Assembly: GCF_946480385.1 (NCBI RefSeq)
Contig: NZ_CAMLJP010000047.1
Span: forward strand, 1-41,143
From: an uncultured Azospirillum sp.
GTDB taxonomy: Bacteria > Pseudomonadota > Alphaproteobacteria > Azospirillales > Azospirillaceae
Direction of reading: 5' to 3'
Length of the DNA: 41,143 nucleotides
Below, one piece after another: positions 20,261-27,846 of this stretch (position 1 is its first letter; each line of letters starts with the position of its first letter). Under the pieces are notes generated by a model, which saw only the letters and a program-made list of their open reading frames with translations, made no database searches and was not told where the DNA came from. The translations under genes were made by a program, and so were the position numbers.

Positions 20261-20275
20261 TGAGAATGATTTTCA
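20261..20275. promoter_or_regulatory. Fur box upstream of the iron-uptake genes
   Basis: TGAGAATGATTTTCA matches the 7-1-7 Fur consensus TGATAATNATTATCA at all but two of the defined positions. It lies 38 bp before the cupredoxin ATG, as expected for iron-dependent repression. Irr or RirA boxes differ from this pattern. Confidence 0.75.
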
Positions 20276-20312
20276 CAAGCAATGGCCCACCAGCCCCTGA
20301 GGTTTTCCGCGA

Positions 20313-20660
20313 ATGCGTCGTGTCTCCCTGCTTTCCGCCGTCTTCGGCATCGCCCTGTCCGGCGCCGCCCTGATCCATGCCGTCCCGGCTCAGGCCGCCG
20401 ACACGGTGACCATCGTCATCAAGGATCACAAGTTCGAGCCGGCGGAGGTGAAGATTCCGGCCAACAAGCGGGTGACCCTGCTGGTCGACAACCAGGACGC
20501 CACGTCCGAAGAGTTCGAAAGCGGCGAGATGAAGGTCGAGAAGATCGTCGGCGGCCGCAAGCAGATCAAGGTCATGGTCGGTCCGCTGAAGCCAGGGCGC
20601 TATCCCTTCTTCGGCGAATTCCACGAAGCGACGGCGCAGGGCGTCGTGATCGCCGAGTGA
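20313..20660 (+). CDS. Periplasmic cupredoxin-domain protein of an iron uptake system
   Basis: 115-aa exported protein: a signal peptide (SLLSAVFGIALSGAALIHAV, cleavage near AQAAD) followed by one cupredoxin fold (VTIVIKDHKFEPAEVKIPAN, ending KPGRYPFFGEFHEATAQGVV). It resembles the cupredoxin partners (FtrB or EfeO type) that supply or oxidise ferrous iron for FTR1 permeases. Lack of a clear Cys-Met type-1 copper set makes electron transfer uncertain. It lies 37 nt before the FTR1 gene and behind a Fur box. Confidence 0.85.
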   Translation: MRRVSLLSAVFGIALSGAALIHAVPAQAADTVTIVIKDHKFEPAEVKIPANKRVTLLVDNQDATSEEFESGEMKVEKIVGGRKQIKVMVGPLKPGRYPFFGEFHEATAQGVVIAE

Positions 20661-20697
20661 CGTTGTCCCAGCAGACCGCCCAGTACCGGAGACGACC

Positions 20698-21543
20698 ATG
20701 CTCGCCAGTCTGATCATCGTCTTTCGCGAGGTCCTCGAAGCGGGCCTCATCGTCGGCATCGTGCTGGCCGCGACCCAGGGAGTGCCCGGCCGTGGCCGTT
20801 GGATTTCGCTCGGCATCATCGGCGGTATCATCGGGTCCTGCATCGTCGCCGCCTTCGCCGACGGCATCAGCTCGCTGTTCGCCGATACCGGGCAGGAGAT
20901 GTTCAACGCCACCGTCCTGCTGATCGCCGTCGTTATGCTGGCCTGGCACAATGCCTGGATGGCGCAGCATGGCCGCGAACTGGCGCGTGACATGAAGGCA
21001 GTCGGCCGTGCGGTGCAGAGCGGAGAGAAGTCGCTGGCGGCGCTGGCCATCGTCATCGGCGTGGCCGTGCTGCGCGAGGGATCTGAGGTCGTGCTGTTCC
21101 TGACCGGCATCCTGGCGTCGGAAGAGGGCGGCATCGCCACGGTGGCCACCGGCGGGCTGGGCGGTATGGCGCTGGGCGCGCTGGTCTCCGTTCTGCTCTA
21201 TGCCGGGCTGCTGCAGATCCCGACGCGGCACCTGTTCGCCACCACCACGTGGCTGCTGACCCTGCTGGCTGCGGGCATGGCTGCCACGGCGGTCAATTTC
21301 CTGGCGCAGGGCGGCATTCTGATGGCGGGCGGTACGGTGCTGTGGGACACCTCGGATGTCCTGCGCGACAACAGCCTCGTCGGGCAGGCGCTGCATGTGC
21401 TGGTCGGTTACACCGACCGCCCGACGGAGGCGCAGCTGATCGCCTATGTCGGCGTGGTCGTCGGCATCCTTCTGCTGACCCGCTGGGCCGCCAGCGGGGC
21501 GCCGCCGTCGAACAACTCGCGCGTTGCTTCCGCGGCCGAATAA
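20698..21543 (+). CDS. FTR1 family iron permease
   Basis: 281-aa inner-membrane iron permease with seven hydrophobic segments. The two REGLE-type iron motifs are visible as FREVLEAGL near the N-terminus and LREGSEVVLFL near residue 125. It would import iron, probably after oxidation of Fe(II), with the cupredoxin protein encoded just upstream. The set is shorter than the four-gene FtrABCD system: no P19-like or ferredoxin-like gene is adjacent. Likely iron-repressed through the Fur box at 20261. Confidence 0.93.
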   Translation: MLASLIIVFREVLEAGLIVGIVLAATQGVPGRGRWISLGIIGGIIGSCIVAAFADGISSLFADTGQEMFNATVLLIAVVMLAWHNAWMAQHGRELARDMKAVGRAVQSGEKSLAALAIVIGVAVLREGSEVVLFLTGILASEEGGIATVATGGLGGMALGALVSVLLYAGLLQIPTRHLFATTTWLLTLLAAGMAATAVNFLAQGGILMAGGTVLWDTSDVLRDNSLVGQALHVLVGYTDRPTEAQLIAYVGVVVGILLLTRWAASGAPPSNNSRVASAAE

Positions 21544-21645
21544 TCAATAGCATTTAGGTGTATGGCCGGGCTGACGGTTAAGCGTCTGGCATCGGCCGTT
21601 GAAATCAAGCCATAGTGCCCCTGCGACAGTCGAGCGGCGGGGGAT

Positions 21646-23442
21646 ATGGCGGAGCTTGTGACGTTGGTTGTGCTGCTGGCGGCGATGGTGGTTGCTGTGC
21701 CGGTGGCAAAAAGGTTCGGGTTCGGTGCGCCGCTCGGCTATCTCGCCGCCGGGCTGGCGGTGGGGCCGGCCGGGTTTGGGCTGGTCACCAATGTTGGGGC
21801 GATCGCCCACGCCTCGGAACTCGGCGTCGTCATGCTGCTGTTCCTGATCGGGCTGGAGTTGAGGCCCGCCCGTCTGTGGGTCATGCGGAAATCGGTGCTG
21901 GGGTTGGGCGGTGCACAGGTCGCTGTGACCGGTGCCGCGATCACCGCGCTGTGCGGCTGGGGGCTGGGATTGGCTTGGCCGACTGCGGTGGTGCTGGGCT
22001 TCGGCTTTGCCCTGTCCTCCACCGCCATGGCACTGCCGATGATGGCGGAGCGCGGGCTGCTCGCCAACCAATCCGGGCGCAATGCCTTTTCCGTCCTGCT
22101 GTTCCAAGACCTCGCCATCATCCCCGCGGTGGCGCTGCTGCCGCTGTTGGGCAACGGCAGCGTTCCCCAGGCCGACGGCGCGTGGCTGTCCGTCGCCAAG
22201 GCGGCGGTGGCGGTGGTCGTGGTGCTGATCGGCGGGCGCTATCTGCTGCGTCCGATCTTCCACGCGGTCGACCGGGCCGGCGCGCCCGAGATCTTCACCG
22301 CTACCGCCCTGTTGATCGTCATCGGCACCGCCGTGCTGATTCAGGAAGCCGGGTTGTCGATGTCGCTGGGCGCCTTCATGGCCGGCGTCCTGCTGTCGGA
22401 TTCGGAATATCGGCACGAGGTGCAGGCGGACATCGAACCTTTCGAGGGCTTGCTGCTCGGGCTGTTCTTCGTGTCGGTCGGCATGGGGGCCGATGTGCCG
22501 ACGCTGATGGCGCATCCCGTCCGCTTCCTTGGACTTGCCGTGGCGTTGCTGGTGGTAAAGGCGCTGGTGATACTGGTTCTGGCCCGCATCGCCGGGGTGC
22601 CTTGGGCCGGGGCGACGCGGATGGCGACGGTGCTGAGCCAGGGCGGTGAGTTCGGCTTCGTGCTGTTCGGGCTGGCGGTCGGCGGCGGCGTGATGGCGGG
22701 GGAGCAGGCATCGGCCGCGATGCTGGTGGTCACCCTGTCGATGCTGGCGACGCCGTTCCTGTTCGCGGCGGAGGAGCGCTGGTTCGCGCCGCGCCTGATG
22801 GCGGGCAAGCCCAAGCGTCCCTTCGATACCCCGCCCGACGACAACCCGCCGGTCATCATCTGCGGCTTCGGCCGGGTGGGGCAGGTGGTCGGCCGCGTGC
22901 TGCGGGTGCGCGGCATTCCCTTCACCGCGCTGGAGCAGAGCGCGGCCCAGGTCGATTTCGTCCGCAAGTTCGGCAGCAAGGCCTATTACGGCGACCCGAC
23001 CCGCGTTGAGCTTCTGCGCGCCGCCGGGGCGGAGAAGGCGAAGATCCTGGTGGTGGCGCTGGAGGATATGGAGCAGTCGCTGCGGGTGGTGGAGATGGCG
23101 ACGCGCCATTTCCCCAACCTGACCATCTTCGCCCGCGCCCGCAACCGCCGCCATGTCCATCATCTGATGGACCGCGGCGTCACCCACATCGTGCGCGAGA
23201 CCTTCGATTCCAGCATCCGTCTGACCGGCGACGTGCTGCGGCAGATGGGGCTGGCGGAGGGCGAGGTGACGCGGACGCTCGACACCTTCCGCGCCCATGA
23301 CGAACGAACCCTGATCCGCCAGCACGCCGTTCATAACGACGAGATCAAGCTGATCCAGACCTCCCGCGATGCCGCGGCGGAGCTTCAGTCGCTGTTCGAG
23401 GCAGACCGGGAGGGCGAGGCGAGGGCGAAGGCCGAAGCCTAA
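21646..23442 (+). CDS. Kef-type CPA2 cation:proton antiporter
   Basis: 598-aa potassium or sodium/proton antiporter of the CPA2 family (KefB/KefC/YbaL-like). About twelve membrane segments fill residues 1-385, with the exchanger signature LLFQDLAIIPAVALL. Then comes a cytoplasmic RCK_N (TrkA-N) domain with the Rossmann motif VIICGFGRVGQVVGRVL, which binds nucleotide and gates transport. ATG 21646 follows a CGGGGGA ribosome site. It overlaps the convergent ABC ATPase gene by a few bases at the stop codons (23439-23442). Cannot say whether glutathione adducts regulate it. Confidence 0.93.
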   Translation: MAELVTLVVLLAAMVVAVPVAKRFGFGAPLGYLAAGLAVGPAGFGLVTNVGAIAHASELGVVMLLFLIGLELRPARLWVMRKSVLGLGGAQVAVTGAAITALCGWGLGLAWPTAVVLGFGFALSSTAMALPMMAERGLLANQSGRNAFSVLLFQDLAIIPAVALLPLLGNGSVPQADGAWLSVAKAAVAVVVVLIGGRYLLRPIFHAVDRAGAPEIFTATALLIVIGTAVLIQEAGLSMSLGAFMAGVLLSDSEYRHEVQADIEPFEGLLLGLFFVSVGMGADVPTLMAHPVRFLGLAVALLVVKALVILVLARIAGVPWAGATRMATVLSQGGEFGFVLFGLAVGGGVMAGEQASAAMLVVTLSMLATPFLFAAEERWFAPRLMAGKPKRPFDTPPDDNPPVIICGFGRVGQVVGRVLRVRGIPFTALEQSAAQVDFVRKFGSKAYYGDPTRVELLRAAGAEKAKILVVALEDMEQSLRVVEMATRHFPNLTIFARARNRRHVHHLMDRGVTHIVRETFDSSIRLTGDVLRQMGLAEGEVTRTLDTFRAHDERTLIRQHAVHNDEIKLIQTSRDAAAELQSLFEADREGEARAKAEA

Positions 23443-24236
23443 CCGATCAGCAGGCTGTCGTCGCTGATCTCCACCCCGCCGCGTTGCTTGGCGAACAGCG
23501 CCAGCAGGTGCGGCACGTCCAGTCCGGCGCGCTCCTCGCCCGCCACGTCGAGGACGACGCGCCCCTCGTGCAGCATCAGCGTGCGGTCGCCGTAATCCAG
23601 CGCCTGCCGCATCGAATGGGTGACCATCAGCGTGGTCAGGCGGTTGTCGCGGACGATGCGCCGGGTCAGGTCCAGCACGAAGTCGGCGGTGGCGGGGTCG
23701 AGCGCGGCGGTGTGTTCGTCCAGCAGCAGGATCTTGGAGCCGGCCAGCGTCGCCATCAGCAGGCTGACCGCCTGACGCTGGCCGCCGGAGAGCAGGCCCA
23801 TGCGGTCGTGCAGCCGGTTCTCCAGCCCCAGGCCGAGCTCGGCGATGCGGTCGCGGAAGTTCCTGCGGCGGTCGCTGCCCAGTGCCAGCCCGAGGCCTCG
23901 GCGGCGTCCGCGGGCGGCGGCCAGCGCCATGTTCTCCTCGATGGTCAGGGCGGCGCAGCTGCCGGCCATCGGGTCCTGGAAGACGCGGGCGACCAGCCCG
24001 GCGCGGCGCGGCGTGTCCCAGCGGGTGACGTCGGTGCCGTCGATGGAGATGCGCCCCTGCTCCGCCAGCACGTCGCCGGCCAGAGATCCGAGGAAGGTCG
24101 ACTTGCCGGCGCCGTTGGAGCCGATGACGGTGACGAACTCGCCTTCGGGGATGGTCAGGTCGACACCGCGCAACGCGTGCTTTTCCAGCGGCGTGCCGCG
24201 CCCGAAGGTGACGTGGATGTCCTCGACGACGATCAT
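23439..24236 (-). CDS. ABC transporter ATP-binding protein (TrpZ-like)
   Basis: 265-aa ATPase of a three-gene importer. Walker A is GSNGAGKST, the signature LLSGGQRQAV, and Walker B ILLLDEHTAALDP, followed by the H-loop VTHSM. The gene overlaps the permease stop codon by ATGA (24233-24236). The set binding protein, permease, ATPase matches importers annotated for tryptophan/tyrosine (TrpXYZ family). The stop codon overlaps the end of the convergent antiporter gene. Confidence 0.93.
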   Translation of the reverse strand: MIVVEDIHVTFGRGTPLEKHALRGVDLTIPEGEFVTVIGSNGAGKSTFLGSLAGDVLAEQGRISIDGTDVTRWDTPRRAGLVARVFQDPMAGSCAALTIEENMALAAARGRRRGLGLALGSDRRRNFRDRIAELGLGLENRLHDRMGLLSGGQRQAVSLLMATLAGSKILLLDEHTAALDPATADFVLDLTRRIVRDNRLTTLMVTHSMRQALDYGDRTLMLHEGRVVLDVAGEERAGLDVPHLLALFAKQRGGVEISDDSLLIG

Positions 24237-25141
24237 TTGGCGGCACTCGGGCTGCGGGAGACGCTACGGGAGGCCTTGGCCTTCAGGCGCGGCAGGATCA
24301 GGGCGACGGCGACCAGCACTGCGGTCACCAGATTGAGGTCGGAGGCCTGCAGGCCGATGGAGTCGGCCGACAGCGCCAGCTGCACCGCAAGGCGGTAGAG
24401 GATCGAGCCGGCGACGCAGCCGACCAGGGCGAGCGCCAGGGCGCGGGCGGGGAGCACCGTCTCGCCGACGATCACGGCGGCGAGGCCGACAACAATGGTG
24501 CCGATGCCGGTGGTGACGTCGGCGAAGCCGTTGGTCTGGGCGAACAGAGCGCCGGCCAGACCGGTCAGGGCGTTGGACAGGGCGATGCCTGCATAGATGT
24601 GGGCGTCGGTGTCGACGCCCTGCGCCCGCGCCATCCGCGCGTTGACGCCGGTCGCCCGCATCGCCAGTCCGAACTCGCTGGACAGGAAACGGGCGAGCAG
24701 CAGGACGACGATCGCGACGATGACGCCGACCACCAGCGGGCGGACGATGTGATCCGGGATGCCGAGCCCGTAGAAGGGCGTCAGCACCGTGTCCTGCATC
24801 AGCAGCGCCACATTCGGCCGGCCCATGACCCGCAGGTTGACGGAGAACAGGGCGATCATCGTCAGGATGCTGGCGAGCAGATGCAGGATCTTGAAGCGCA
24901 CGTTCAGCGTCGCCGTGACCAGCCCGGCCGCAGCCCCCGCGAGGGCGGCGGCGAGGCTGGCGAGCCAGGGATTGACTCCGGCGATCAAGAGCACCGCGCA
25001 GACGGCCGCCCCTAGCGGAAAGCTTCCGTCCACCGTCAGGTCGGGGAAGTCCAGGATGCGGAAGGACAGATAGACGCCAATGGCGACCAGCGCATAAACG
25101 AGGCCGATCTCGATGGCGCCGAAGAGGGCGATTTCAGTCAT
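24233..25141 (-). CDS. ABC transporter permease (TrpY-like)
   Basis: 302-aa membrane component with about eight or nine hydrophobic helices, of the branched-chain amino acid type permease family (start MTEIALFGAIEIGLVYALVA, conserved RILDFPDLTVDGSFPLGAAV). It would form the channel for the substrate delivered by the binding protein encoded 43 nt upstream, and it overlaps the ATPase gene by 4 nt. Confidence 0.93.
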   Translation of the reverse strand: MTEIALFGAIEIGLVYALVAIGVYLSFRILDFPDLTVDGSFPLGAAVCAVLLIAGVNPWLASLAAALAGAAAGLVTATLNVRFKILHLLASILTMIALFSVNLRVMGRPNVALLMQDTVLTPFYGLGIPDHIVRPLVVGVIVAIVVLLLARFLSSEFGLAMRATGVNARMARAQGVDTDAHIYAGIALSNALTGLAGALFAQTNGFADVTTGIGTIVVGLAAVIVGETVLPARALALALVGCVAGSILYRLAVQLALSADSIGLQASDLNLVTAVLVAVALILPRLKAKASRSVSRSPSAAK

Positions 25142-25184
25142 TGCGGTGCTTTTGCTAAGGTGCAGGCAAGCGAAGGCGGGCGCC

Positions 25185-26165
25185 TTACTGCCCGACCACC
25201 TTCGTCGCGCGCTTCACCACCGCGTCGGGCAGGGTGACGCCCATGGCGGCGGCGGACTTCGGGTTGACGAACAGGTCGGTGCCCTTGGCGAGCGCCACCG
25301 GGATGTCGCCGGGCTTCTCGCCCTTCAGGACGCGGGCGACGATGGCGCCGGTCTGCTTGCCGACCTGGAGATAGTCGAAGCCGATTGAGGCGACGGTGCC
25401 GCGGGCGACGCTGTCGGTGTCGGCGGAGAAGATCGGCAGCTTGGCCTGCTGGCCGACGGCGATCACGCTCTCCAGCGCCGAGACGACGGTGTTGTCGAGC
25501 GGGATGTAGACGGCATCGGCCTTGCCGACGAGGCTGCGCACCGCCTGCTGGGCGTCCGAAGACTTCGGCACGGAGGCCTCGACCACGGCTAGGCCGGCCT
25601 TGGCGGCCTCGTCCTTCAGAGCCTTGACCAGCACGATGGAGTTCGGCTCACCCGGGTTGTAGAGGACGCCGATACGCTTGGCCTGGGGCAGGATCTCGCG
25701 GATCAGGGCGACATGCTCGCCCACCGGGGCCATGTCGGACAGGCCGGTGATGTTGGCGCCGGGCTTGTCCATCGACTTCACCAGCTGGGCCGCCACCGGA
25801 TCGGTCACGGCGGTGAAGACCACCGGGATGTCGCGGGTCGAAGCCGCCACCGCCTGGGCCGACGGGGTGGAGATCGGGACGATCACGTCGGGGCGGGAGC
25901 CGGCGAACTGGCGGGCGATCTGGGCGGCGGTAGCCGGGTTGCCCTGCGCGCTCTGGTATTCGACCTTGAGGTTCTGGCCCTGGACATAGCCGGCCTCCTT
26001 CAACGCCTCCACCACGCCGTCGCGCGTCGCGTCGAGCGCCGGGTGCTGGACGATGGCGGTGATGGCGACGGTCTTGGTCTGCGCCATCGCCGAAACCGGG
26101 GCGGCGAACGGACCGACGAAGGCGGCGAGGGCCGCGGCAGCGCACAACAGACGGGTGACGGGCAT
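25185..26165 (-). CDS. ABC transporter substrate-binding protein (TrpX-like)
   Basis: 326-aa periplasmic binding protein of the ABC_sub_bind family, with a signal peptide (LLCAAAALAAFVGPFAAPVS, AMAQ) and the two-lobe pattern typical of TrpX (VAITAIVQHPALDATRDGVV, PVVFTAVTDPVAAQLV, ADAVYIPLDNTVVS, IFSADTDSV). Members are usually annotated for tryptophan/tyrosine uptake, though ligands are rarely proven. The ATG at 26165 is supported by GGAGA upstream; a longer open frame is not family-like. It is the first gene of the operon and has an inverted GGAAC array in its upstream region. Confidence 0.92.
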   Translation of the reverse strand: MPVTRLLCAAAALAAFVGPFAAPVSAMAQTKTVAITAIVQHPALDATRDGVVEALKEAGYVQGQNLKVEYQSAQGNPATAAQIARQFAGSRPDVIVPISTPSAQAVAASTRDIPVVFTAVTDPVAAQLVKSMDKPGANITGLSDMAPVGEHVALIREILPQAKRIGVLYNPGEPNSIVLVKALKDEAAKAGLAVVEASVPKSSDAQQAVRSLVGKADAVYIPLDNTVVSALESVIAVGQQAKLPIFSADTDSVARGTVASIGFDYLQVGKQTGAIVARVLKGEKPGDIPVALAKGTDLFVNPKSAAAMGVTLPDAVVKRATKVVGQ

Positions 26166-26250
26166 GGCTGGGTCTCCGGAACGCAAAGGTCTTCCCCTAG
26201 ACCGCGCCGCCGCCGCCGTCAACTCGGCAGCACGGCCGGGGCGGCTGGAG

Positions 26251-26303
26251 TGGAACATTTGGAACGCTATGAAACAGTTTTCGGGAGATGTTCCACTGTT
26301 CCA
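26251..26303. promoter_or_regulatory. Inverted array of TGGAAC / GTTCCA sites
   Basis: Two TGGAAC copies (26251-26256, 26260-26265) face two GTTCCA copies (26290-26295, 26298-26303). The outer halves extend to TGGAACAT/ATGTTCCA. It lies about 86 bp upstream of the TrpX-like start, a plausible multi-site operator. Spacing does not fit an EcfG promoter. Confidence 0.5.
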
Positions 26304-26505
26304 TCCGCCGTCCGATCCATCATGTCCCCTCCGCGGTTGCAACCAGACGCCCTCTTCATAGCACGGGGCGGCAAAGGGGATAAGGATGACCCGAAAATCC
26401 GACCGGTCGCCGGGAGCCAAGCTCCGCATGCCCGACCTGCCCGCAATCGGGGGTGTGGTTTGGCGGGCAAGAGCCTATATTGTCCGCAACACGGAAGGAG
26501 TGACC

Positions 26506-26886
26506 ATGATCGCAGGAACCGAAGCGGCTCCGTCGAAGTTTCTCGCGTCCTTCCGCGGCCTGATCGGCTGCTGTCCCAATTGCGGACGCGGCCGGCTGCT
26601 GCGGAACTTCCTGAAGCCGGTGGATCACTGTTCGGCCTGCGGCGAGGAATATGGCCATCTGCGCGCCGATGATGCGCCGCCCTGGATGACCATCCTGATC
26701 GTCGGCCACATCGTCATCCCCGCCCTGCTGTTGGTCGAACAGACCTATGAGCCGCCGACCTGGGTGCATCTGGCGATCTGGCCGGCGCTGACCCTGATGC
26801 TGACGCTGATCCTGCTGCCGCGCTGCAAGGGTCTGGTGCTGGGGCTGCTGTGGAGCACCGGCGCACCGGGGTCGGAACGCGGGTAG
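26506..26886 (+). CDS. DUF983 family membrane protein with zinc ribbon
   Basis: 126-aa protein typical of DUF983: a four-cysteine zinc ribbon (CCPNCGRGRLL, HCSACGEEYGH) followed by two transmembrane helices (WMTILIVGHIVIPALLLVEQ and LAIWPALTLMLTLILLPRCK). Function unknown; relatives often lie near cytochrome oxidase assembly or Nudix genes, not seen here. ATG 26506 has AAGGAG at 26495-26500. It is a single-gene unit ended by a strong terminator. Confidence 0.9.
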   Translation: MIAGTEAAPSKFLASFRGLIGCCPNCGRGRLLRNFLKPVDHCSACGEEYGHLRADDAPPWMTILIVGHIVIPALLLVEQTYEPPTWVHLAIWPALTLMLTLILLPRCKGLVLGLLWSTGAPGSERG

Positions 26887-26911
26887 GCGGTTGGAGAAAT
26901 CCTGAATGCGA

Positions 26912-26945
26912 AAACGGCACCGCGCAGCAATGCGCGGTGCCGTTT
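26912..26945. terminator. Very strong bidirectional terminator
   Basis: AAACGGCACCGCGCA (26912-26926) pairs perfectly over 15 bp with TGCGCGGTGCCGTTT (26931-26945), closed by a GCAA tetraloop. It separates the DUF983 gene from the convergent small gene. Confidence 0.88.
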
Positions 26946-26991
26946 CTCTATCAGGCAGGATCCCCGCCGCTCGGCGGAGGCCCGGCTGTCG

Positions 26992-27159
26992 TCAGTGCGC
27001 GCTCGGCAGCGCGGTGCCGTGACCGGCGCGGGCGCCGAACAGGTTGGCGCGCAGCTTGCCGAACAGGTCGCGCAGATGGTCTGCGCGCATCTGACGGGCG
27101 GCCAGGATGATTTCGTCGTAGGTGCGGGGGTCGCGGACTTCGTTGAAATTGCTGTTCAT
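26992..27159 (-). CDS. Small conserved-type protein (55 aa)
   Basis: 55-aa ORF starting MNSNFNEVRDPRTYDEIILA and continuing as an amphipathic helix with ARQMRADHLRDLFGKLRANLF. The pattern of a short acidic start followed by ARxxRAxxLRDLF resembles small alphaproteobacterial proteins of unknown function. Composition is typical of the window. GGAG lies 12 nt upstream of the ATG at 27159, somewhat far. It is placed between a strong terminator and an AT-richer upstream region, so it likely has its own promoter. Confidence 0.6.
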   Translation of the reverse strand: MNSNFNEVRDPRTYDEIILAARQMRADHLRDLFGKLRANLFGARAGHGTALPSAH

Positions 27160-27318
27160 GGCTTTGGGAATCTCCACGTGAGGTGAGAGACGTCCACTCC
27201 CTTGGGTTCGTATGAGGCTTTGGTTCGCCTTGTGAGACCCAAGATAGGGCAGAACCGCTGTCCCAAGAAGCGCAGTCCGCGCAATGCCGCCCGACCTTTT
27301 CCGTATCAGCTTCATCAA

Positions 27319-27807
27319 TCAACGGAGGTACGAACTATTGTCGAAAGCCATGGTCCGTGGCCACCCCGACAATAGTTCGCCGCACCGATTACTTGCGGTC
27401 CCGCGCCCCGTCGACCGCGACGTTGCGGTCGGAGACGATGCGGTCCGACGATCCCCGCTCGGCTCCCCTGGTGGTCTGGCCCTGGGGTGGTCGGGCTGGC
27501 GTGGCGGCAGCGGGCCGGTGCCGAGGCCGCCGGCCTCCTCGCTGCCGGGAATGCCGAAATCCTCGTCGGGCTGGTCGATGGGACCGCCGGCGCCGGGGCC
27601 GATGATGCGCTGGAAGCCTTCGACCCGCTCGTCGACATCGGGGTGATCGACCGTCCGGGGGATGTCCAGCGGGATCTTGCGCTCGTCGATGCCGCCGCTG
27701 TCGCTGGGGCCGGTGGCGTTGCCGATGTTGCGGTCGTCCCTGGGCCGGTCATCCGCCCGGCGGTCGTCGGTGTTGCGGCGGTCGGTGTTGCGGTCATTGG
27801 CGGCCAT
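27319..27807 (-). CDS. Hypothetical Asp/Arg-rich protein with probable frameshift near the C-terminus
   Basis: Open frame of 162 codons from ATG 27807 (GGGAGAG 8 nt upstream). The N-terminus is a hydrophilic repeat-like stretch (NDRNTDRRNTDDRRADDRPR) and the middle, Gly/Pro-rich, contains VDERVEGFQRIIGPGAGGPI. Up to about codon 105 codon third positions are strongly G/C. After the run at 27484-27487 this bias moves to another frame, which reads GSSDRIVSDRNVAVDGARDR and ends in TAA at 27389-27391. Adding one base to that run would give a 139-aa protein. The listed C-terminus is therefore probably not the natural one. Likely disordered; function unknown. Confidence 0.5.
   Translation of the reverse strand: MAANDRNTDRRNTDDRRADDRPRDDRNIGNATGPSDSGGIDERKIPLDIPRTVDHPDVDERVEGFQRIIGPGAGGPIDQPDEDFGIPGSEEAGGLGTGPLPPRQPDHPRARPPGEPSGDRRTASSPTATSRSTGRGTASNRCGELLSGWPRTMAFDNSSYLR
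27331..27379. repeat. 13-bp perfect inverted repeat
   Basis: CGAACTATTGTCG (27331-27343) and CGACAATAGTTCG (27367-27379) are perfect inverse copies around a 23-nt centre that itself contains GCCA/TGGC. It lies upstream of the 55-aa gene and 10 bp beyond the restored stop of the Asp/Arg-rich gene. There is no T tract, so an operator or mobile remnant is as likely as a terminator. Confidence 0.65.
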
Positions 27808-27846
27808 GGGCGCTCTCCCGTCTGCTGTGTCGAGGTCTCGGTTTCC

